From Paragordius varius (lineage: Eukaryota; Nematomorpha): a stretch of 64,000 nt of DNA. The position numbers were made by a program, and so were the translations under genes. The DNA is taken from assembly GCA_964247055.1 (NCBI GenBank), contig OZ176058.1, positions 4,092,001 through 4,156,000 on the forward strand, written 5' to 3'. Position 1 is the stretch's first letter. The number at the start of each line of letters is the position of its first letter. A model generated the notes under the pieces. It made no database searches. It was not told where the DNA came from and worked only from the letters and a program-made list of their open reading frames with translations. Shown here in pieces: positions 51,294 through 63,082 of the stretch.

Positions 51294-53355
51294 TCTTTTA
51301 ACTTTTTAGTGTTTCCAACAATCAAACATATATTTTCAACAATCAAATAATTTTTCCAACAATCAAAATATGTTTTCTTTTAACTTTTTAGTGTTTCCAA
51401 CAATCAAACATATATTTTCAACAATCAAATAATTTTTTTAACAATCAAATAATTTTTTTAACAATCAAAATATGTTGCCAAATAGCTTTTTAATATTTCC
51501 AACAATCAAATAATTTTTCCAACAATCAAAATATGTTGTCTTTTAACTTTTTAGTGTTTCCAACAATCAAACATATATTTTCAACAATCAAATAATTTTT
51601 CCAACAATCAAAATATGTTGCCCAATAGCTTTTTAGTATTTCCAACAATCAAACATATATTTTCAACAATCAAATAATTTTTCCAACAATCAAAATATGT
51701 TTTCGTTTAACTTTTTAGTGTTTCCAACAATCAAACATATATTTTCAACAATCAAATAATTTTTACAACAATCAAAATATGTTGCCCAATAGCTTTTTAG
51801 TGTTTCCAACAATGAAACATATATTTTCACAATCAAATAATTTTTCAAACAATCAAAATATGTTGTCTTTTAACTTTTTAGTGTTTCCAACAATCAATCA
51901 TATATTTTCAACAATCAAATAATTTCCAACAAAATATGATGCCCAATAGCTTTTTAGTGTTTCTAATTTCCAACAATCAAAATTTGATTTCTTTTAACTT
52001 TTTAGTGTTTCCAACAATCAAACATATATTTTCAACAATCAAATAATTTTTCAAACAATCAAAATATGTTGCCCAATAGCTTTTTAGTGTTTCCAACAAT
52101 CAAACATATATTTTCAACAATCAAATAATTTTTCAAACAATCAAAATATGTTGCCCAATAGCTTTTTAGTATTTCCAACAATCAAACATATATTTTCAAC
52201 AATCAAATAATTTTTCCAAACAATCACAATATGTTGCCCAATAGCTTTTTAGTACTTCCAACAATCAAATAATTTTTCCAACAATCAAAATATGTTTTCT
52301 TTTAACTTTTTAGTGTTTCCAACAATCAAACATATATTTTCAACAATCAAATAATTTTTTTAACAATCAAAATATGTTGCCCAATAGCTTTTTAGTATTT
52401 CCAACAATCAAATAATTTTTCCAACAATCAAAATATGTTTTCTTTTATCTTTTTAGTGTTTCCAACAATCAAACATATGTTTCAACAATCAAATAAATTT
52501 TCCAACAATCAAAATATGTTGCCAATAGCTTTTTAGTATTTCCAACAATCAAACATATATTTTCAACAATCAAATAATTTTTCCAACAATCGAATTATGT
52601 TGTCTTTTAACTTTTTAGTGTTTCCAACAATCAATCATATATTTTCAACAATCAAATAATTTTCCAACAATAAATATGTTGCCCAATAGTTTTTTACTGT
52701 TTCCAACAATTAAATAATTTTTTCAACAATCAAATCATGTTGTCTTTTAACTTTTTAGTGTTTCCAACAATCAAACATATATTTTCAACAATCAAATAAT
52801 TTTTCCAACAATCAAAATATGTTTTCTTTTAACTTTTTAGTGTTTCCAACAATCAAACATATATTTTCAACAATCAAATAATTTTTACAACAATCAAAAT
52901 ATGTTGCCCAATAGCTTTTTAGTGTTTCCAACAATGAAACATATATTTTCAACAATCAAATAATTTTTCAAACAATCAAAATATGTTGCCCAATAGCTTT
53001 TTAGTGTTTCCAACAATCAAACATATATTTTCAACAATCAAATAATTTTTCAAACAATCAAAATTTGTTCCCCAATAGCTTTTTAGTATTTCCAACAATC
53101 AAACATATATTTTCAACAATCAAATAATTTTTCCAACAATCAAATTATGTTGTCTTTTAACTTTTTAGTGTTTCCAACAATCAATCATATATTTTCAACA
53201 AAATAATTTCCAACAAAATATGATGCCCAATAGCTTTTTAGTGTTTCTAATTTCCAACAATCAAAATTTGATTTCTTTTAACTTTTTAGTGTTTCCAACA
53301 ATCAAACATATATTTTCAACAATCAAATAATTTTCCCAACAATCAAAATATGTTT
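51170..53355 (+). repeat. 2,186-bp higher-order repeat, copy 1
   Basis: Delimited by TCTATTAAC at 51,170 and 53,356; the previous TCTATTAAC is also 2,186 bp upstream at 48,984, although the intervening order of units there differs after about 300 bp. Internal tags are a doubled s4 with TTGCCAAATAGC near 51,470 and GTTTTCGTTTAAC near 51,700. It includes a three-unit block with CAATCGAATTATG and the TTTTTTACTG module at about 52,581-52,813. Confidence 0.82.
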
Positions 53356-55308
53356 TCTATTAACTTTTTAGTGTTTCCAACAATCAAACATATATTTTCA
53401 ACAATCAAATAATTTCCAACAAAATATGATGCCCAATAGCTTTTTAGTGTTTCTAATTTCCAACAATCAAAATTTGATTTCTTTTAACTTTTTAGTGTTT
53501 AAACAATCAAACATATATTTTCAACAATCAAATAATTTTTCCAACAATCAAAATATGTTCTTTTAACTTTTTAGTGTTCCAACAATCAAACATATATTTT
53601 CAACAATCAAATAATTTTTTTAACAATCAAATAATTTTTTTAACATATGTTGCCAAATAGCTTTTTAGTATTTCCAACAATCAAATAATTTTTCCAACAA
53701 TCAAAATATGTTGTCTTTTAACTTTTTAGTGTTTCCAACAATCAAACATATATTTTCAACAAACAAATAATTTTTCCAACAATCAAAATATGTTGCCCAA
53801 TAGCTTTTTAGTATTTCCAACAATCAAACATATATTTTCAACAATCAAATAATTTTTCCAACAATCAAAATATGTTTTCGTTTAACTTTTTAGTTTTCCA
53901 ACAATCAAACATATATTTTCAACAATCAAATAATTTTTACAACAATCAAAATATGTTGTCCAATAGCTTTTTAGTGTTTCCAACAATGAAACATATATTT
54001 TCAACAATCAAATAATTTTTCAAACAATCAAAATATGTTGTCTTTTAACTTTTTAGTGTTTCCAACAATCAATCATATATTTTCAACAATCAAATAATTT
54101 CCAACAAAATATGATGCACAATAGCTTTTTAGTGTTTCTAATTTCCAACAATCAAAATTTGATTTCTTTTAACTTTTTAGTGTTTCCAACAATCAAACAT
54201 ATATTTTCAACAATCAAATAATTTTTCAAACAATCAAAATATGTTGCCCAATAGCTTTTTAGTGTTTCCAACAATCAAACATATATTTTCAACAATCAAA
54301 TAATTTTTCAAACAATCAAAATATGTTGCCCAATAGCTTTTTAGTATTTCCAACAATCAAACATATATTTTCAACAATCAAATAATTTTTCCAACAATCA
54401 AAATATGTTGCCCAATAGCTTTTTAGTACTTCCAACAATCAAATAATTTTTCCAACAATCAAAATATGTTTTCTTTTAACTTTTTAGTGTTTCCAACAAT
54501 CAAACATATATTTTCAACAATCAAATAATTTTTTTAACAATCAAAATATGTTGTCCAATAGTTTTTTAGTATTTCCAACAATCAAATAATTTTTCCAACA
54601 ATCAAAATATGTTTTCTTTTAACTTTTTAGTGTTTCCAACAATCAAACATATATTTCAACAATCAAATAAATTTTCCAACAATCAAAATATGTTGCCCAA
54701 TAGCTTTTTAGTATTTCCAACAATCAAACATATATTTTCAACAATCAAATAATTTTTCCAACAATCAAAATATGTTTTCTTTTAACTTTTTAGTGTTTCC
54801 AACAATCAAACATATATTTTCAACAATCAAATAATTTTTACAACAATCAAAATATGTTGCCCAATAGCTTTTTAGTGTTTCCAACAATGAAACATATATT
54901 TTCAACAATCAAATAATTTTTCAAACAATCAAAATATGTTGCCCAATAGCTTTTTAGTGTTTCCAACAATCAAACATATATTTTCAACAATCAAATAATT
55001 TTTCAAACAATCAAAATATGTTCCCCAATAGCTTTTTAGTATTTCCAACAATCAAACATATATTTTCAACAATCAAATAATTTTTCCAACAATCAAATTA
55101 TGTTGTCTTTTAACTTTTTAGTGTTTCCAACAATCAATCATATATTTTCAACAAAATAATTTCCAACAAAATATGATGCCCAATAGCTTTTTAGTGTTTC
55201 TAATTTCCAACAATCAAAATTTGATTTCTTTTAACTTTTTAGTGTTTCCAACAATCAAACATATATTTTCAACAATCAAATAATTTTCCCAACAATCAAA
55301 ATATGTTT
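53356..55308 (+). repeat. 2,186-bp higher-order repeat, copy 2, missing about 233 bp
   Basis: Matches copy 1 with an offset of about 2,175 in its middle part (GTTTTCGTTTAAC near 53,875, GTACTTCC near 54,425), the small difference coming from short deletions near 53,500-53,650. It lacks the block corresponding to about 52,581-52,813, so it is 1,953 bp instead of 2,186 bp. The missing block is close to three monomers. Confidence 0.8.
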
Positions 55309-56850
55309 TCTATTAACTTTTTAGTGTTTCCAACAATCAAACATATATTTTCAACAATCAAATAATTTCCAACAAAATATGATGCCCAATAGCTTTTTAG
55401 TGTTTCTAATTTCCAACAATCAAAATTTGATTTCTTTTAACTTTTTAGTGTATCCAACAATCAAACATATATTTTCAACAATCAAATAATTTTCCCAACA
55501 ATCTTATTATGTTGCCTTTTAACTTTTTAGTGTTTCCAACAATCAAACATATATTTTCAAGAATCAAATAATTTTTCCAACAATCAAAATATGTTCCCCA
55601 ATAGCATTTTAGTATTTCCAACAATCAAACATATATTTTCAACAATCAAATAATTTTTCCAACAATCAAATTATGTTGTCTTTTAACTTTTTAGTGTTTC
55701 CAACAATCTATCATATATTTTAAACAATCAAATAATTTTCCAACAATAAATATGTTGCCCAATAGTTTTTTACTGTTTCCAACAATTAAATAATTTTTTC
55801 AACAATCAAATTATGTTGTCTTTTAACTTTTTAGTGTTTCCAACAATCAAACATATTTCAACAATCAAATAATTTTTCCAACAATCAAATATGTTGCCCA
55901 ATAGCTTTTTAGTATTTCCAACAATCAAACATATATTTTCAACAATCAAATAATTTTTCCAACAATCAAAATATGTTCTAATAACTTTTTAGTGTTTCCA
56001 ACAATCAAACATATATTTTCAACAATCAAATAATTTTTCAAACAATCAAAATATGTTGCCCAATAACTTTTTAGTGTTTCCAACAATCAATCATATATTT
56101 TCAACAATCAAATAATTTTCCAACAATAAATATGTTGCCCAATAGTTTTTTACTGTTTCCAACAATTAAATAATTTTTTCAACAATCAAATTATGTTGTC
56201 TTTTAACTTTTTAGTGTTTCCAACAATCAAACATATATTTTCAACAATCAAATAATTTTTTCAACAATCAAAATATGTTTTCTTTTAACTTTTTAGTGTT
56301 TCCAACAATGAAACATATATTTTCAACAATCAAATAATTTTTCAAAATCAAAATATGTTGCCCAATAGCTTTTTAGTGTTTCCAACACTCAAACATATAT
56401 TTTCAACAATCAAATAATTTTTCAAACAATCAAAATATGTTGCCCAATAGCTTTTTAGTATTTCCAACAATCAAACATATATTTTCAACAATCAAATAAT
56501 TTTTCCAACAATCAAACATATATTTTCAACAATCAAATAATTTTTCAAACAATCAAAATATGTTCCCCAATAGCTTTTTAGTATTTCCAACAATCAAACA
56601 TATATTTTCAACAATCAAATAATTTTTCCAACAATCAAATTATGTTGTCTTTTAACTTTTTAGTGTTTCCAACAATCAATCATATATTTTCAACAAAATA
56701 ATTTCCACCAAAATATGATGCCCAATAGCTTTTTAGTGTTTCTAATTTCCAACAATCAAAATTTGATTTCTTTTAACTTTTTAGTGTTTCCAACAATCAA
56801 ACATATATTTTCAACAATCAAATAATTTTCCCAACAATCAAAATATGTTT
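55309..56850 (+). repeat. 1.54-kb higher-order repeat, copy 1 (1,542 bp)
   Basis: Delimited by TCTATTAAC at 55,309 and 56,851. The first 200 bp differ from the later copies (CAATCAAACATAT and an intact s4 against CAATCAATCATAT and CAACAAAATAATTTCC). Beyond that, ACATATTTCAAC at 55,851 recurs at 57,390 and 58,929, and the 123-bp unit at 56,424 recurs at 57,963. Confidence 0.86.
56424..56546 (+). repeat. 123-bp monomer with s3-s4 doubled
   Basis: This unit has the order s1-s2-s3-s4-s3-s4, giving 123 bp, or six 20.5-bp blocks. An identical arrangement lies 1,539 bp downstream at 57,963-58,085, in the next copy of the 1.54-kb higher-order repeat, so the event predates that duplication. The third copy (near 59,500) has an ordinary 82-bp unit at this place. 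Confidence 0.87.
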
Positions 56851-58389
56851 TCTATTAACTTTTTAGTGTTTCCAACAATCAATCATATATTTTCAACAAA
56901 ATAATTTCCAACAAAATATGATGTCCAATAGCTTTTTAGTGTTTCTAATTTCCAACAATCAAAATTTGATTTCTTTTAACTTTTTAGTGTTTCCAACAAT
57001 CAAAAATATATTTTCAACAATCAAATAATTTTCCCAATAATCTTATTATGTTGTCTTTTAACTTTTTAGTGTTTCCAACAATCAAACATATATTTTCAAG
57101 AATCAAATAATTTTTCCAACAATCAAAATATGTTCCCCAATAGCATTTTAGTATTTCCAACAATCAAACATATATTTTCAACAATCAAATAATTTTTCCA
57201 ACAATCAAATTATGTTGTCTTTTAACTTTTTAGTGTTTCCAACAATCTATCATATATTTTAAACAATCAAATAATTTTCCAACAATAAATATGTTGCCCA
57301 ATAGTTTTTTACTGTTTCCAACAATTAAATAATTTTTTCAACAATCAAATTATGTTGTCTTTTAACTTTTTAGTGTTTCCAACAATCAAACATATTTCAA
57401 CAATCAAATAATTTTTCCAACAATCAAATATGTTGCCCAATAGCTTTTTAGTATTTCCAACAATCAAACATATATTTTCAACAATCAAATAATTTTTCCA
57501 ACAATCAAAATATGTTCTAATAACTTTTTAGTGTTTCCAACAATCAAACATATATTTTCAACAATCAAATAATTTTTCAAACAATCAAAATATGTTGCCC
57601 AATAACTTTTTAGTGTTTCCAACAATCAATCATATATTTTCAACAATCAAATAATTTTCCAACAATAAATATGTTGCCCAATAGTTTTTTACTGTTTCCA
57701 ACAATTAAATAATTTTTTCAACAATCAAATTATGTTGTCTTTTAACTTTTTAGTGTTTCCAACAATCAAACATATATTTTCAACAATCAAATAATTTTTC
57801 CAACAATCAAAATATGTTTTCTTTTAACTTTTTAGTGTTTCCAACAATGAAACATATATTTTCAACAATCAAATAATTTTTCAAAATCAAAATATGTTGC
57901 CCAATAGCTTTTTAGTGTTTCCAACACTCAAACATATATTTTCAACAATCAAATAATTTTTCAAACAATCAAAATATGTTGCCCAATAGCTTTTTAGTAT
58001 TTCCAACAATCAAACATATATTTTCAACAATCAAATAATTTTTCCAACAATCAAACATATATTTTCAACAATCAAATAATTTTTCAAACAATCAAAATAT
58101 GTTCCCCAATAGCTTTTTAGTATTTCCAACAATCAAACATATATTTTCAACAATCAAATAATTTTTCCAACAATCAAATTATGTTGTCTTTTAACTTTTT
58201 AGTGTTTCCAACAATCAATCATATATTTTCAACAAAATAATTTCCACCAAAATATGATGCCCAATAGCTTTTTAGTGTTTCTAATTTCCAACAATCAAAA
58301 TTTGATTTCTTTTAACTTTTTAGTGTTTCCAACAATCAAACATATATTTTCAACAATCAAATAATTTTCCCAACAATCAAAATATGTTT
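56851..58389 (+). repeat. 1.54-kb higher-order repeat, copy 2 (1,539 bp)
   Basis: Very close to copy 1 from about 57.0 kb on, including the shared changes CAACACTCAAAC (56,385 and about 57,924), TTTCCACCAAAATATG (56,703 and 58,242) and the TTTTCAAAATC deletion. It begins with a GATGTCCAATAGC change near 56,930 that the third copy lacks. Confidence 0.87.
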
Positions 58390-59590
58390 TCTATTAACTT
58401 TTTAGTGTTTCCAACAATCAATCATATATTTTCAACAAAATAATTTCCAACAAAATATGATGCCCAATAGCTTTTTAGTGTTTCTAATTTCCAACAATCA
58501 AAATTTGATTTCTTTTAACTTTTTAGTGTTTCCAACAATCAAAAATATATTTTCAACAATCAAATAATTTTCCCAATAATCTTATTATGTTGTCTTTTAA
58601 CTTTTTAGTGTTTCCAACAATCAAACATATATTTTCAAGAATCAAATAATTTTTCCAACAATCAAAATATGTTCCCCAATAGCATTTTAGTATTTCCAAC
58701 AATCAAACATATATTTTCAACAATCAAATAATTTTTCCAACAATCAAATTATGTTGTCTTTTAACTTTTTAGTGTTTCCAACAATCTATCATATATTTTA
58801 AACAATCAAATAATTTTCCAACAATAAATATGTTGCCCAATAGTTTTTTACTGTTTCCAACAATTAAATAATTTTTTCAACAATAAAATTATGTTGTCTT
58901 TTAACTTTTTAGTGTTTCCAACAATCAAACATATTTCAACAATCAAATAATTTTTCCAACAATCAAATATGTTGCCCAATAGCTTTTTAGTATTTCCAAC
59001 AATCAAACATATATTTTCAACAATCAAATAATTTTTCCAACAATCAAAATATGTTCTAATAACTTTTTAGTGTTTCCAACAATCAAACATATATTTACAA
59101 CAATCAAATAATTTTTCAAACAATCAAAATATGTTGCCCAATAACTTTTTAGTGTTTCCAACAATCAATCATATATTTTCAACAATCAAATAATTTTCCA
59201 ACAATAAATATGTTGCCCAATAGTTTTTTACTGTTTCCAACAATTAAATAATTTTTTCAACAATCAAATTATGTTGTCTTTTAACTTTTTAGTGTTTCCA
59301 ACAATCAAACATATATTTTCAACAATCAAATAATTTTTCCAACAATCAAAATATGTTTTCTTTTAACTTTTTAGTGTTTCCAACAATGAAACATATATTT
59401 TCAACAATCAAATAATTTTTCGAAATCAAAATATGTTGCCCAATAGCTTTTTAGTGTTTCCAACAATCAAACATATATTTTCAACAATCAAATAATTTTT
59501 CAAACAATCAAAATATGTTGCCCAATAGCTTTTTAGTATTTCCAACAATCAAACATATATTTTCAACAATCAAATAATTTTTCCAACAAT
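58390..59590 (+). repeat. 1.54-kb higher-order repeat, copy 3 (partial)
   Basis: Matches copy 2 for about 1.2 kb with few changes (CAATAAAATTATG near 58,880, TTTACAAC near 59,094, TTTTCGAAATC near 59,418). It diverges near 59,590, where copies 1 and 2 have the 123-bp unit and this copy continues with an ordinary A-type unit. Confidence 0.85.
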
Positions 59591-62500
59591 CAAAATATGT
59601 TGCCCAATAGCTTTTTAGTACTTCCAACAATCAAATAATTTTTCCAACAATCAAAATATGTTTTCTTTTAACTTTTTAGTGTTTCCAACAATCAAACATA
59701 TATTTTCAACAATCAAATATTTTTTTTAAAAATCAAAATATGTTGCCCAATAGCTTTTTAGTATTTCCAACAATCAAATAATTTTTCCAACAATCAAAAT
59801 ATGTTTTCTTTTAACTTTTTAGTGTTTCCAACAATCAAACATATATTTCAACAATCAAATAAATTTTCCAACAATCAAAATATGTTGCCCAATAGCTTTT
59901 TAGTATTTCCAACAATCAAACATATATTTTCAACAATCAAATAATTTTTCCAACAATCGAATTATGTTGTCTTTTAACTTTTTAGTGTTTCCAACAGTCA
60001 ATCATATATTTTCAACAATCAAATAATTTTCCAACAATAAATATGTTGCCCAATAGTTTTTTACTGTTTCCAACAATTAAATAATTTTTTCAACAATCAA
60101 ATTATGTTGTCTTTTAACTTTTTAGTGTTTCCAACAATCAAACATATATTTTCAACAATCAAATAATTTTTCCAACAATCAAAATATGTTTTCTTTTAAC
60201 TTTTTAGTGTTTACAACAATCAAACATATATTTTCAACAATCAAATAATTTTTACAACAATCAAAATATGTTGCCCAATAGCTTTTTAGTGTTTCCAACA
60301 ATGAAACATATATTTTCAACAATCACATAATTTTTCAAACAATCAAAATATGTTGCCCAATAGCTTTTTAGTGTTTCCAACAATCAAACATATATTTTCA
60401 ACAATCAAATAATTTTTCAAACAATCAAAATATGTTCCCCAATAGCTTTTTAGTATTTCCAACAATCAAACATATATTTTCAACAATCAAATAATTTTTC
60501 CAACAATCAAATTATGTTGTCTTTTAACTTTTTAGTGTTTCCAACAATCAATCATATATTTTCAACAAAATAATTTCCAACAAAATATGATGCCCAATAG
60601 CTTTTTAGTGTTTCTAATTTCCAACAATCAAAATTTGATTTCTTTTAACTTTTTAGTGTTTCCAACAATCAAACATATATTTTCAACAATCAAATAATTT
60701 TCCCAACAATCAAAATATGTTTTCTATTAACTTTTTAGTTTTTCCAACAATCAAACATATATATTCAACAATCAAATAATTTCCAACAAAATATGATGCC
60801 CAAAAGCTTTTTAGTGTTTCTAATTTCCAACAATCAAAATTTGATTTCTTTTAACTTTTTAGTGTTTCCAACAATCAAACATATATTTTCAACAATCAAA
60901 TAATTTTTCCAACAATCAAAATATGTTTTCTTTTAACTTTTTAGTGTTTCCAACAATCAAACATATATTTTCAACAATCAAATAATTTTTTTAACAATCA
61001 AATAATTTTTTTAACAATCAAAATATGTTGCCAAATAGCTTTTTAGTATTTCCAACAATCAAATAATTTTTCCAACAATCAAAATATGTTGTCTTTTAAC
61101 TTTTTAGTGTTTCCAACAATCAAACATATATTTTCAACAATCAAATAATTTTTCCAACAATCAAAATATGTTGCCCAATAGCTTTTTAGTATTTCCAACA
61201 ATCAAACATATATTTTCAACAATCAAATAATTTTTCCAACAATCAAAATATGTTTTCGTTTAACTTTTTAGTGTTTCCAACAATCAAACATTAATTTTCA
61301 ACAATCAAATAATTTTTACAACAATCAAAATATGTTGCCCAATAGCTTTTTAGTGTTTCCAACAATGAAACATATATTTTCAACAATCAAATAATTTTTC
61401 AAACAATCAAAATATGTTGTCTTTTAACTTTTTAGTGTTTCCAACAATCAAACATATATTTTCAACAATCAAATAATTTTTTTAACAATCAAAATATGTT
61501 GCCCAATAGCTTTTTAGTATTTCCAACAATCAAATAATTTTTCCAACAATCAAAATATGTTTTCTTTTAACTTTTTAGTGTTTCCAACAATCAAACATAT
61601 ATTTCAACAATCAAATAAATTTTCCAACAATCAAAATATGTTGCCCAATAGCTTTTTAGTATTTCCAACAATGAAACATATATTTTCAACAATCAAATAA
61701 TTTTTCAAACAATCAAAATATGTTGCCCAATAGCTTTTTAGTACTTCCAACAATCAAATAATTTTTCCAACAATCAAAATATGTTTTCTTTTAACTTTTT
61801 AGTGTTTCCAACAATCAAACATATATTTTCAACAATCAAATAATTTTTTTAACAATCAAAATATGTTGCCCAATAGCTTTTTAGTATTTCCAACAATCAA
61901 ATAATTTTTCCAACAATCAAAATATGTTTTCTTTTAACTTTTTAGTGTTTCCAACAATCAAACATATATTTCAACAATCAAATAAATTTTCCAACAATCA
62001 AAATATGTTGCCCAATAGCTTTTTAGTATTTCCAACAATGAAACATATATTTTCAACAATCAAATAATTTTTCCAACAATCAAAATATGTTTTCTTTTAA
62101 CTTTTTAGTGTTTCCAACAATCAAACATATATTTTAAACAATCAAATAATTTTTACAACAATCAAAATATGTTGCCCAATAGCTTTTTAGTGTTTCCAAC
62201 AATGAAACATATATTTTCAACAATCAAATAATTTTTCAAACAATCAAAATATGTTGCCCAATAGCTTTTTAGTGTTTCCAACAATCAAACATATATTTTC
62301 AACAATCAAATAATTTTTCAAACAATCAAAATATGTTCCCCAATAGCTTTTTAGTATTTCCAACAATCAAACATATTCAACAATCAAATAATTTTTCCAA
62401 CATCAAATTATGTTGTCTTTTAACTTTTTAGTGTTTCCAACAATCAATCATATATTTTCAACAAAATAATTTCCAACAAAATATGATGCCCAATAGCTTT

Positions 62501-63082
62501 TTAGTGTTTCTAATTTCCAACAATCAAAATTTGATTTCTTTTAACTTTTTAGTGTTTCCAACAATCAAACTATTTTCAATAATCAAATAATTTTTCAAAC
62601 AATCAAAATATGTTACCCAATAGCTTTTTAGTATTTCTAACAATCAAACATATATTTTCAACAATCAAATAATTTTTCCAACAATCGAATTATGTTGTCT
62701 TTTAACTTTTTAGTGTTTCCAACAATCAATCATATATTTTCAACAATCAAATAATTTTCCAACAATAAATATGTTGCCCAATAGTTTTTTACTGTTTCCA
62801 ACAATTAAATAATTTTTTCAACAATCAAATTATGTTGTCTTTTAACTTTTTAGTGTTTCCAACAATCAAACATATATTTTCAACAATCAAATAATTTTTC
62901 CAACAATCAAATTATGTTGTCTTAACTTTATAGTGTTTTCAACAATCAATCATATATTTTCAACAATCAAATAATTTCTCCAACAATCAAAATATGATGC
63001 CCAATAACTTTTTAGTGTTTCCAACAATGAAACATATATTTTCAACAATCAAATAATTTTTCAAACAATCAAAATATGTTGC
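59440..63082 (+). repeat. 3,643-bp higher-order repeat, copy 1
   Basis: A TTTAAAAATC spacer at about 59,728 recurs at 63,371, and CAATCACATAATTTTTC at 60,320 recurs at 63,963, both offset 3,643. The unit contains TTTCTATTAAC at 60,722, doubled s4 with TTGCCAAATAGC near 61,000, GTTTTCGTTTAAC near 61,255, and the TTATAGTG segment near 62,926 related to 47.5 kb. Confidence 0.8.
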
